A DNA stretch of 64,000 bases from Micromonospora sp. WMMD1102 (GTDB lineage Bacteria > Actinomycetota > Actinomycetes > Mycobacteriales > Micromonosporaceae), in assembly GCF_029626265.1 (NCBI RefSeq), contig NZ_JARUBN010000001.1:8125001-8189000 (forward strand), in the 5' to 3' direction. A model generated the notes under the pieces. That model did no database searches. It was not told the DNA's origin and saw only the letters and a program-made list of their open reading frames with translations. A program made the translations under genes and the position numbers. This document shows positions 43,836 through 51,173 of this stretch, piece by piece (position 1 is the stretch's first letter; each line of letters starts with the position of its first letter).

Positions 43836-45143
43836 ATGGCACGTAGCACCGTGCCGGGGCCGCGGGGACGGTGGCTCGTCGGCGATGTCACCGCGTACCA
43901 GCGGGACCGCATCGGATGGCTGACCCGAAGCCGGGCGGAGTATGGCGACCTGGTGCGGTTGTCGCCCCAGGTGGTGGTGGTGCATGACGCGGAACTCGGA
44001 CACGAGGTGCTGGTCGCCACGAACGACTCGTACACAGTGGACAATGGCTTCCGTGCCAGCAAGCGGCACCTGGCAGCTCAGGACGCCCGCATCGGCGGGT
44101 GGATGAGCGTACGGCGCGACGTCTGGAAGGCGATCGCGGACCGGATAACAGAGACACACATGCACCGTTTCGTGGGCATGCTGACCGAGGATCTCGCCAC
44201 CCGGTCCAACGGTCCGGTCGACGTGGTGGAGGCCAGCCGGGCCATGCTCGGCCGCGCGATCGTCGACTTCTGTCTCGGTGGCGACGAAACTGAGCGGCAA
44301 GGGCTGACGACCCTCTGCGCGGCAGCGGACGACCTCTTCCTGGCCGCGGTCCGGTCGCTGGTCGGCGGCGAGGGCCGGGTCGGCTGGTGGCCACGTCCGG
44401 CGGCGCGGGCGGCCGTCGCGGCCAACGAACGGCTCCTGGCGCTACTGGGCGGCATCGTACGGCGCCGGCACGCCGGGTCCGGCCCGCCGCAGCCGCGCGA
44501 CCTGCTCGACGGGCTGCTCGTGGGTGCCCGGTCCGAGGTCGACCTGGACCGGGTGGTGAGCGTGCTGCGTACGATCATGTTCGCCTCGCACGGGGTCCCG
44601 GGCGCGGCCATGTCCTGGATCGCCCTGCTGCTCGCGGAGCACCCGGACGTCGCCGAGCGGGTGGCCGCCGAGGCGCGGCAGGCCCCGCTGACCGCGACGA
44701 CCCCACTGCCGTACACCTCGGCGGTCATCCAGGAAGCGGTACGGCTGTATCCGCCGCAGTGGATGATCACCCGAACCGCCCGTCGTCCGGTCGAGCTGGC
44801 CGGTCACCGCCTGGCGGCCGGTACCGAGGTGCTGATCTGCCCGTACCTGATCCACCGGGATCCGCGGTGGTGGTCGGATCCGGAGCGGTTCGATCCGGAG
44901 CGGTGGCTGGGGCGGGAACGGCCACACGCGCGGCACGCCTACCTTCCGTTCGGCGCGGGTCCCCGGATCTGCCCCGGGTCGCGGCTTGCCACGGTCCAAC
45001 TCGCCGCGGTTACCGCCGTGCTGGCTCGTGACTACCGGCTGGACCTGCCGCCGCTGGCCAGCGTGACGCCCGTCGCCGACGGGTTGCTTCTGCCGGCCGC
45101 GCTGACCGGCGGCTGGCATCCGGTCGCCACCGCTCCGGCGTAG
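43836..45143 (+). CDS. Cytochrome P450
   Basis: 435 residues, ATG with CCGGAGG upstream. Heme-binding FGAGPRICPG (Cys about 379), ExxR as EAVR, PERF-like DPERFDPERW. The I-helix reads FASHGVPGAAMSW: the acid-Thr pair that normally aids oxygen activation is absent, which is known in P450s with unusual chemistry such as coupling or dehydration. No ferredoxin gene nearby. Order peptide - P450 - ABC exporter suggests peptide tailoring, but a lone hydroxylase is possible. Confidence 0.88.
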   Translation: MARSTVPGPRGRWLVGDVTAYQRDRIGWLTRSRAEYGDLVRLSPQVVVVHDAELGHEVLVATNDSYTVDNGFRASKRHLAAQDARIGGWMSVRRDVWKAIADRITETHMHRFVGMLTEDLATRSNGPVDVVEASRAMLGRAIVDFCLGGDETERQGLTTLCAAADDLFLAAVRSLVGGEGRVGWWPRPAARAAVAANERLLALLGGIVRRRHAGSGPPQPRDLLDGLLVGARSEVDLDRVVSVLRTIMFASHGVPGAAMSWIALLLAEHPDVAERVAAEARQAPLTATTPLPYTSAVIQEAVRLYPPQWMITRTARRPVELAGHRLAAGTEVLICPYLIHRDPRWWSDPERFDPERWLGRERPHARHAYLPFGAGPRICPGSRLATVQLAAVTAVLARDYRLDLPPLASVTPVADGLLLPAALTGGWHPVATAPA

Positions 45144-45330
45144 CTCATTCGGCCCCTGCGCCCCGTCGTCTCCTGGTGGCGCCCTTGGGGCCGGTCCTCG
45201 ACGTCACCGCATGGCCGTCGCTCGGCAAGCCGGTAGCGTGCATAGCGTAGTAGCACGCAAAGCGATGGTACGGTGTCGCCGATACCCGGACGTGATCCGG
45301 TACCGGACGTGACGTGACAGAAAGGCCGAG

Positions 45331-46344
45331 ATGGCTGCCGTACTGGAAATCGAGGGTTTACGGAAGACCTATCGGAGCAGACGTCGGGGCACTCGACGCG
45401 CCCTGGACGGATTCGACATGCGGGTCGAGGCGGGCCAGGTGCACGGCTTCCTCGGCCCGAACGGCTCGGGCAAGACCACCACCCTGCGTACGCTGCTCGG
45501 GCTGATCCGGCCCAACGGCGGCCGGATGGCGATCCTCGGCCAGGAGGTGCCGGCGGCCCTGCCCACGGTCGCCGGCCAGGTCGGCGCGATCGTCGAGTCC
45601 CCGCAGTTCTTCCCGCACTTCTCCGCCCGGGACACCCTCTCGCTGCTGGCCGGCGCCGGTGGCGTGCCGCAGACCCGGGTGATGGAGGTGCTGGAACTGG
45701 TCGGGCTGCGGGAGCGGGCCAAGGACCGGGTGAAGACCTACTCGCTGGGCATGAAGCAGCGGCTGGCCGTCGCCTCCGCGCTGCTGAAGAACCCGAAGCT
45801 GCTGATCCTGGACGAGCCGGCCAACGGTCTCGACCCGGGCGGCATCCGGGAGATGCGCACCCTGATGCGCGACCTCGCCGCCTCCGGCATGACGGTGGTG
45901 GTCTCCAGCCACATCCTCGGCGAGGTGCAGCTGATCTGCGACTCGGTCACCATCATCTCGCTCGGTCGCCGGGTCGCCGCCGGCCCGGTCGGCGAGGTGC
46001 TGGCCGAACACTCCGGCGGCGGGCTGCGGGTGCGGCTGGAGGCGGTCACCGACCTGCCGGTCGCCGCCGACCTGCTCGCCCGGTCCGGCGCCCGGGTCAC
46101 CCGGCACGACGACCACCTGCTGGTGCACGAGGTGGACAAGCCGGCCACCGTCACCCGCACCCTCGCCGCCGCCGACCTCTACGTCAGCGAGCTGGCCCCG
46201 GTCACCGTCGACCTGGAGAGCGTCTTCCTGGAGCTGACCGCCACCGCGCCGGTGCCCGGCCAGCACCGCCAGGTGGACCAGTCCGTGGTGGTGGACGGCA
46301 GCCCGGCGGCCGACTCCGGCACCCACGGGGGGTGGGGAGTGTGA
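45331..46344 (+). CDS. ABC exporter ATPase (ABC-2 / drug or bacteriocin type)
   Basis: 337 residues. Walker A GPNGSGKTT, signature YSLGMKQRLAVASAL, Walker B LLILDEPANGLD and H-loop VSSHIL; C-terminal extension as in the CcmA/DrrA group. Powers the membrane protein encoded by the overlapping next gene. May export or protect against a product of the P450 cluster 187 bp upstream, though it could be independent. Confidence 0.9.
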   Translation: MAAVLEIEGLRKTYRSRRRGTRRALDGFDMRVEAGQVHGFLGPNGSGKTTTLRTLLGLIRPNGGRMAILGQEVPAALPTVAGQVGAIVESPQFFPHFSARDTLSLLAGAGGVPQTRVMEVLELVGLRERAKDRVKTYSLGMKQRLAVASALLKNPKLLILDEPANGLDPGGIREMRTLMRDLAASGMTVVVSSHILGEVQLICDSVTIISLGRRVAAGPVGEVLAEHSGGGLRVRLEAVTDLPVAADLLARSGARVTRHDDHLLVHEVDKPATVTRTLAAADLYVSELAPVTVDLESVFLELTATAPVPGQHRQVDQSVVVDGSPAADSGTHGGWGV

Positions 46345-47357
46345 ACCTCTACACCACGGAACTGCGCCGGCTCGGCAAGCGGCGGTTCATCCGCTATCTG
46401 ACCCTGGCCGGCCTGCTCGTGCTGGTCGCCGTCGCGGTCGGGATGTTCTTCACCAACCAGAAGGTCGGGCCGGAGCAGGTCGCCGCGGCGAACCGCGCGG
46501 CGGAGCGGGAGTACCAGCAGAACGTCGCGATGACCGAGCGGCACCGGCAGGACTGCGAACGGGCGAAGGCGGCCGGCGGCACCTCGCCGGAGGGCTTCCC
46601 GGACGACTGTAGCGTCATCCAGCCGCCGCCCCGGGACGTGTTCCGGGCCGAGTGGCACATGCCGGCCACCTTCGAGTTCCGCGAGGAGTTCGCCGCCACC
46701 GTCACCACGCTGACCGCCGTACTCGCCCTGGTGGCGTTCGTCGGCGGTGCGTCGTTCGTGGGCGCCGAGTGGAGTACCGGCGGGATGATGAACCTGCTGC
46801 TCTGGCGACCGCAGCGGATCCGGGTACTCCTCACCAAACTGGCCGCGCTGCTCTCCGCGCTGTTCGGCGTGACGGTGCTGACCGCCGCGGCGTGGACGGC
46901 GGCGTTCTGGGCCACCGGCAGCCTCCGGGGCAACACCGCCGGCATGACCTCCGGAGCGTGGCAGTCCTTCGGCCTGACCGGACTGCGCGGGCTGGTCCTG
47001 GTGCTGGTGGCCGGGACGCTCGGCTTCGGCCTGGCCTCGCTCGGCCGGCACACCGCACTGGCCCTCGGCGGCGTACTCGGGGTGATGGTGGTCGGGCAGT
47101 TCGGGCTCGGCATCGTGATGGCGATGGCCCAGGTCAAGTTCATCGAGAGCTGGCTGTTGCCGACGTACCTGCTGGCCTGGATGGACAAGAAGGTCACCTT
47201 GCAGAACTGGGATGCCTGCCAGGCGTCATACACCGGGGACTGCCAGGCGCTGACCAAGGACATCACCTGGCAGGACTCGTCGGTGCTGCTCGCCGTCGGC
47301 CTGGTGGTGGTGCTCGGCGGGGCGATCTGGTCGATCCGGCGGCGGGACATCACCTGA
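46341..47357 (+). CDS. ABC-2 type permease
   Basis: 338 residues, GTG overlapping the ATPase stop (GTGTGA). One N-terminal helix, a 90-residue external loop with two Cys, then about five more helices (TVTTLTAVLALVAFVGGASF, LAALLSALFGVTVLTAAAW, LGGVLGVMVVGQFGLG). The first helix contains the motif of ABC-2 subunits. Forms the channel of the exporter. Confidence 0.87.
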   Translation: MNLYTTELRRLGKRRFIRYLTLAGLLVLVAVAVGMFFTNQKVGPEQVAAANRAAEREYQQNVAMTERHRQDCERAKAAGGTSPEGFPDDCSVIQPPPRDVFRAEWHMPATFEFREEFAATVTTLTAVLALVAFVGGASFVGAEWSTGGMMNLLLWRPQRIRVLLTKLAALLSALFGVTVLTAAAWTAAFWATGSLRGNTAGMTSGAWQSFGLTGLRGLVLVLVAGTLGFGLASLGRHTALALGGVLGVMVVGQFGLGIVMAMAQVKFIESWLLPTYLLAWMDKKVTLQNWDACQASYTGDCQALTKDITWQDSSVLLAVGLVVVLGGAIWSIRRRDIT

Positions 47358-47436
47358 CGCCGCGGCACGGGGATCGGGGGTCGGAAGTCGGGGGCGGCGG
47401 CCGGGGGGCGCCGTCCCCGGCGGCCGGGTGACGATC

Positions 47437-47492
47437 GTCGCCGGGTCGCCGGGTCGCCGGGTCGCCGGGTCGCCGGGTCGCCGGGTCGCCGG
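47437..47492. repeat. 8-bp tandem repeat, 7 copies
   Basis: Seven exact copies of GTCGCCGG between the exporter and the DUF3263 gene. The unit length, not divisible by three, fits non-coding DNA. Confidence 0.95.
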
Positions 47493-47600
47493 GGTGACGG
47501 GGTGACGGTTGTCGCCGGTGGCGACCGGTGCGGTCCTGAGCTGGCGTCGGTAGGCTGGTGAGCCCCAGGTCGAGCCCTGTCCACCTCCGCGAGGAGCGCC

Positions 47601-47984
47601 ATGAGGAACGCCTCCGCTCCGGCCGGCGACCCCGCCGAGGGCGGCACCGATCCCGGGCCCGCCGGGGCGCCGCACGTACCGCAGCCACGGCCGGCATCCG
47701 GCGCGGAGACTGCGGACGTACCCGAGATCCCCGCACCGGCACCGCCGGCCGACCCGGCGCTGTCCGAGCGGGAGCGCGAGATCCTGGCCTTCGAACGGCG
47801 CTGGTGGAAGCATGCCGGTGCCAAGGAGCAGGCGATCCGGGACGCCTTCGACCTCTCGGCGACCCGCTACTACCAGCTCCTCAACGGACTGCTGGACAAT
47901 CCGGCCGCGCTGGCGGCCGAGCCGGTGCTTGTCGCCCGGCTCCGCCGGCTGCGCGCCGCCCGCAGCCGCAACCGCCGCCGCTGA
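47601..47984 (+). CDS. DUF3263 protein
   Basis: 127 residues: a Pro/Ala-rich head (1-55) and the DUF3263 helix-turn-helix-like domain LSEREREILAFERRWWKHAG, YYQLLNGLLDNPAALA, ending in a basic tail. Common small regulator-like protein of actinobacteria; target unknown. Confidence 0.88.
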   Translation: MRNASAPAGDPAEGGTDPGPAGAPHVPQPRPASGAETADVPEIPAPAPPADPALSEREREILAFERRWWKHAGAKEQAIRDAFDLSATRYYQLLNGLLDNPAALAAEPVLVARLRRLRAARSRNRRR

Positions 47985-48022
47985 GGCGACGGCCGGTCCA
48001 CGGCAGGCGCGGACGAGGCCGG

Positions 48023-48235
48023 CTATTTCTCGTAGGTGCGCAGTCCGTTGCCGAGCGCGATGAAGGTCGGCGCCCACTCGCCGATGAAGATGCCCCAGCG
48101 ATCGGCCCGGTCGATCCCGGCGTTCTCCATCTGCTTCGACATCACCCAGCTCACGAACGACAGCCCGATGCTTGCCATGCCCGCCATGTACATGTGCTCG
48201 GCCCGCAGGCCCATCCGGTGCAGGTGCTCCAACAT
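48023..48235 (-). CDS. Small membrane protein, 70 residues
   Basis: ATG with GGGGGAG five bases upstream. One hydrophobic segment (MYMAGMASIGLSFVSWVM) and a second weaker one (IFIGEWAPTFIALGNGL). Widely seen as a short conserved gene in actinobacteria by pattern, but I cannot name it. Confidence 0.65.
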   Translation of the reverse strand: MLEHLHRMGLRAEHMYMAGMASIGLSFVSWVMSKQMENAGIDRADRWGIFIGEWAPTFIALGNGLRTYEK

Positions 48236-48468
48236 CTGCGCTCCCCCCTCGCGGTCGCGTCCCCCGATCCTCGACGCTACCGCCAGTAATCGCCGCTGGT
48301 CGGCAGGTTTCCAGGATGGGTAGCCGGTCGGGCCGGTCGGGCTGGTCGGGGCGTCAATTTCGGCAGGGTCGGGCCCGGCCGCACGGTAGACAGGAGGGGA
48401 GACCAGTCGCCGGAGCGCCGGGAGCCGCCGATGACACCGCCAGGCCGGAAGCGGCCGGAGCCGCGCCG

Positions 48469-49308
48469 ATGATGCGGGTCCGGTCGGCCTCGGCGCCCGT
48501 GCCGGGCAGGCTGGAGAACGAGGACCACGTCTTCCGGTACGGGGAGCTGGTCGGCGTACTCGACGGGGCGACCGTGCCGGACGGCTTCGACACCGGCTGC
48601 GTACACGGACCGGCCTGGTACGTCCGGCGGCTCGCGGCGCGGCTCTGCCTGGCCGCCGCCGACCGGCCCGCCGCCGCGCTGACCGGCAACCTCGCCGCGG
48701 CGATCCTGGCGGTACGCGCCGACCACGGCGGCAACTGTGACCTCGACCATCCCGGCACCCCGTCCGCCACGGTGTGCCTGCTGCGGGACGGTGGCGACCA
48801 CGTCGAGTACCTGGTGCTCTGTGACAGCCCGCTGGTGCTCGACCGGGGCGAGCGGATCCAGGTGGTCTCCGACGAGCGGCTGGGCGCGGCAATGGCGGAG
48901 CTGCGGCAGCAGGCGGACACCGTGGCCCTGGTCGGCGGCGACGCGGACCCGGCCACCCGGTTCCGCCGGGCGGTGGCGTTGCAGCGGGAGCGGATGAACC
49001 GTACCCACGGCTACTGGGTGGCCGCCGCCAATCCGGACGCGGCGTACCACGCGGTCACCGGCAGCCTGTCGCTGCGCGGGCCGGAGCGGCTGCGCCGGGC
49101 CGCGCTGCTCACCGACGGTGCCTCGGTCGCGGTCGAGCAGTTCGGCCTCTTCGACTGGCGTGGCCTGCTCGACCTGCTCGGCGACGCCGGGCCGGGCGAG
49201 CTGATCCGCCGGGTCCGGCTGGTCGAGGCCGGCGACGGCCAGCGGCGGGCCGGCTTCAAGCGGCACGACGACGCGACGGCCGTACTCTGCGAGTTCGACG
49301 ACGATTGA
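48469..49308 (+). CDS. PP2C-like phosphatase-domain protein
   Basis: 279 residues. Front region NEDHVFRYGELVGVLDGATV matches the PP2C metal-binding Asp/Gly pattern; later SATVCLLRDG, LVLCDSPLVL and a final KRHDDATAVLCEF with the DD pair typical of PP2C ends. Some metal-ligand positions are changed, so activity is uncertain. Alternative ATG at 48472. Confidence 0.72.
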   Translation: MMRVRSASAPVPGRLENEDHVFRYGELVGVLDGATVPDGFDTGCVHGPAWYVRRLAARLCLAAADRPAAALTGNLAAAILAVRADHGGNCDLDHPGTPSATVCLLRDGGDHVEYLVLCDSPLVLDRGERIQVVSDERLGAAMAELRQQADTVALVGGDADPATRFRRAVALQRERMNRTHGYWVAAANPDAAYHAVTGSLSLRGPERLRRAALLTDGASVAVEQFGLFDWRGLLDLLGDAGPGELIRRVRLVEAGDGQRRAGFKRHDDATAVLCEFDDD

Positions 49309-49499
49309 GCACCGGCCCGCCCGCCAGCTCTCGGTGCCGCCCTTGATGATCGGATCGCGGTGGTCGGCCGGCCGGCGCCGCGGGCGGCACGACCAGCCAG
49401 GCGCCGAGGGGGTCGGCCGGTCGGGTCGGGTGGGCCGAACGGAGCGGGTGCCGGCAAACCGGTGGACGCGGCGGCGGGGCGGCGAGAAGCATCGAGATC

Positions 49500-50018
49500 A
49501 TGACCCGTGAGGTACGGCTGACGCCGGTAGACGAGCAGAATCTCGAACCGCTGCTGTCGGTGGCGGCCGCCGAGACCGAGCCGGACGAGGTGATGCCACC
49601 GGTCGAGGCGCCGGCCGGCTGGTCACAGGCGCGCCGCGACGCGTTCCGGGAGTTCCACCGGGCGAACTTCGGCGGCCTGTCCGGCCCGACCGGCAACCTG
49701 ATGTACGCGATCGTCCAGGACGGCGACGTGGTGGGGATGGCCCGGCTGGCCCGGCACGCCGAGCCGGGCACCCTGGAGACCGGGATGTGGCTCGGCAAGT
49801 CCACCCGGGGGCAGGGGATCGGCCTGATCGCCCTGCGGCTGCTCCTCGCCGAGGCGATCGAGGCTGGTGCCCAGCGGGTGATCGCCGAAACCAAACCGGA
49901 CAACCTGCCGGCGCTGAACCTGCTGAGCCGCTGCGGCGCGGTGCTGGACGGCGACGGTACGGTGGTCCGGGCGGAGATCCGGCTCGGCGTCAACGAGGAC
50001 GTGGCCGGCGCCTGGTGA
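49500..50018 (+). CDS. GNAT-family acetyltransferase
   Basis: 172 residues. Acetyl-CoA loop TRGQGIGLIALRLLL and a RimJ/RimL-like core (ETGMWLGKSTRGQ, AETKPDNLPALNLLSRCG). Transfers an acetyl group to a protein N-terminus or small amine; substrate unknown. Confidence 0.85.
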   Translation: MTREVRLTPVDEQNLEPLLSVAAAETEPDEVMPPVEAPAGWSQARRDAFREFHRANFGGLSGPTGNLMYAIVQDGDVVGMARLARHAEPGTLETGMWLGKSTRGQGIGLIALRLLLAEAIEAGAQRVIAETKPDNLPALNLLSRCGAVLDGDGTVVRAEIRLGVNEDVAGAW

Positions 50019-50036
50019 GGGCCGGGTGGTCCCGCC

Positions 50037-50618
50037 TCAGTCGGCGACGGCGCCGGGGCGCAGCCCGGCGAAGATGATCGCCAGGGTACGGTCCCGCAAC
50101 TCCGCGTCCCAGTTCCCGTGCAGCGCGCCCTGGCAGGTACTTGCCAGCAGCGCCATCACCTCGGGCAGGCCCACCCGCCGGTCGACGGTGCCGGCCGCCC
50201 TGGCCCGGAGCAGCAGGTCGTGCACCGCCTCGACCAGCACGTCGAGTACCTCGGGCAGCGGGATGTCGACGCCGGTCCGGGCGAGCAGGTCGACCACGGC
50301 CTTCTTGGTGGCGGCCTGTTCGACGGTCCGGGCGAAGAAGGTGAACAGCCCGGTGCCGTCCCGGTCCTCCGCGCTCAGCGTCGCGGCCTGCTCGACCAGC
50401 CCGGCCAGTACGCCTTTCATGATCGCGGCGAGCAGGTCGTTCTTGGTCGGGAAGTGCCGGAAGACGGTACCGATGGCGACGCCGGCCCGGGCCGCCACCT
50501 CCTCGGTCGACGCCCCGACGCCGTGCTCGGCGAAGACCTCCTCGGCGGCGGCCAGGATCCGGATCCGGTTGCGCTGCGCGTCGGCCCGGAGCGGCCGGCC
50601 GGGGTCGGCGGTCGTCAT
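50037..50618 (-). CDS. TetR-family repressor
   Basis: 193 residues. HTH ILAAAEEVFAEHGVGASTEEVAARAGVAIGTVFRHFPTK is typical. ATG at 50618 with GGAGG about nine bases upstream preferred over 50639. Divergent from a SnoaL-like gene with two identical palindromes between them, so it most likely controls both. Confidence 0.9.
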   Translation of the reverse strand: MTTADPGRPLRADAQRNRIRILAAAEEVFAEHGVGASTEEVAARAGVAIGTVFRHFPTKNDLLAAIMKGVLAGLVEQAATLSAEDRDGTGLFTFFARTVEQAATKKAVVDLLARTGVDIPLPEVLDVLVEAVHDLLLRARAAGTVDRRVGLPEVMALLASTCQGALHGNWDAELRDRTLAIIFAGLRPGAVAD

Positions 50619-50633
50619 CCGGTCCAGCCTCCG

Positions 50634-50683
50634 TTGCAAAGTGAGTCCTGACTCATTATCGTCCTAAGTTGAGTAGCCACTCA
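50634..50683. promoter_or_regulatory. Twin TetR operators overlapping the SnoaL-gene promoter
   Basis: TGAGT-N4-ACTCA occurs at 50642-50655 and 50670-50683, 28 bp apart. A promoter TTGCAA (50634-50639), 17-base spacer, TATCGT (50657-50662) places the first operator inside the spacer and the second at the transcription start, an ideal repression layout. Confidence 0.75.
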
Positions 50684-50707
50684 TCATATTTGGGAGGAGG
50701 CGCTGCG

Positions 50708-51118
50708 ATGAGCACGCCCACCGAGGTCTTCGCCCGGATCCGGGAACACTTCCTGGCCAACACGCCCGTCTTCGAGCCCGACCAGCTCGCCGAGGACGTG
50801 GTGGTGGAGATGCCGTTCGCCGCACCCGGCCGGCCCAACCGGATCGAGGGCCGGCGGGAGTTCCTCGACTTCGCCGCCGCCGGCCGCGCCGAACTGCCGC
50901 TCCGGTTCGACGACTGCCGCAACGTGGTCATCCACGAGACCACCGACCCCGAAGTGATCGTCGTCGAGTACGAGCTGGTCGCCACCGTGACCACCACCGG
51001 CCGTTCCGGCTCCGCCCAGTTCATCGCGGTACTCCGGGTCCGGGACGACGGCCGGATCGCACACTGGCGGGAGTACCAGAACCCGGCCGCGCTGGCCCTG
51101 GCGGCCGGGCCGGACTGA
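50708..51118 (+). CDS. SnoaL/NTF2-like protein
   Basis: 136 residues, ATG behind GGGAGGAGG. Cone-shaped NTF2 fold pattern: VFARIREHFLANTPVFEPDQLAEDVVVEMPFA, IEGRREFLDFAAAG, VEYELVATVTTTG, FIAVLRVRDDGRIAHWREYQNP. Could be a small isomerase/cyclase-like enzyme or ligand binder under the TetR regulator. Confidence 0.85.
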   Translation: MSTPTEVFARIREHFLANTPVFEPDQLAEDVVVEMPFAAPGRPNRIEGRREFLDFAAAGRAELPLRFDDCRNVVIHETTDPEVIVVEYELVATVTTTGRSGSAQFIAVLRVRDDGRIAHWREYQNPAALALAAGPD

Positions 51119-51171
51119 GCCGAACTGAGCCGGGCCGAGCCGGGCCGAGCCGAACTGAGCCGAGCCGAGCC
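51110..51171. repeat. Short GAGCCG-type repeats
   Basis: Mixed copies of GAACTGAGCC and GGGCCGAGCC between convergent genes; no clear hairpin. Confidence 0.7.
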
Positions 51172-51173
51172 AG

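Noticed and set aside
47437..47492. Tandem repeat as CRISPR
   Set aside because: Units abut with no spacers and no cas genes are near; simple slippage repeat. The same holds for 4991-5053, 37053-37142 and 52900-53004.
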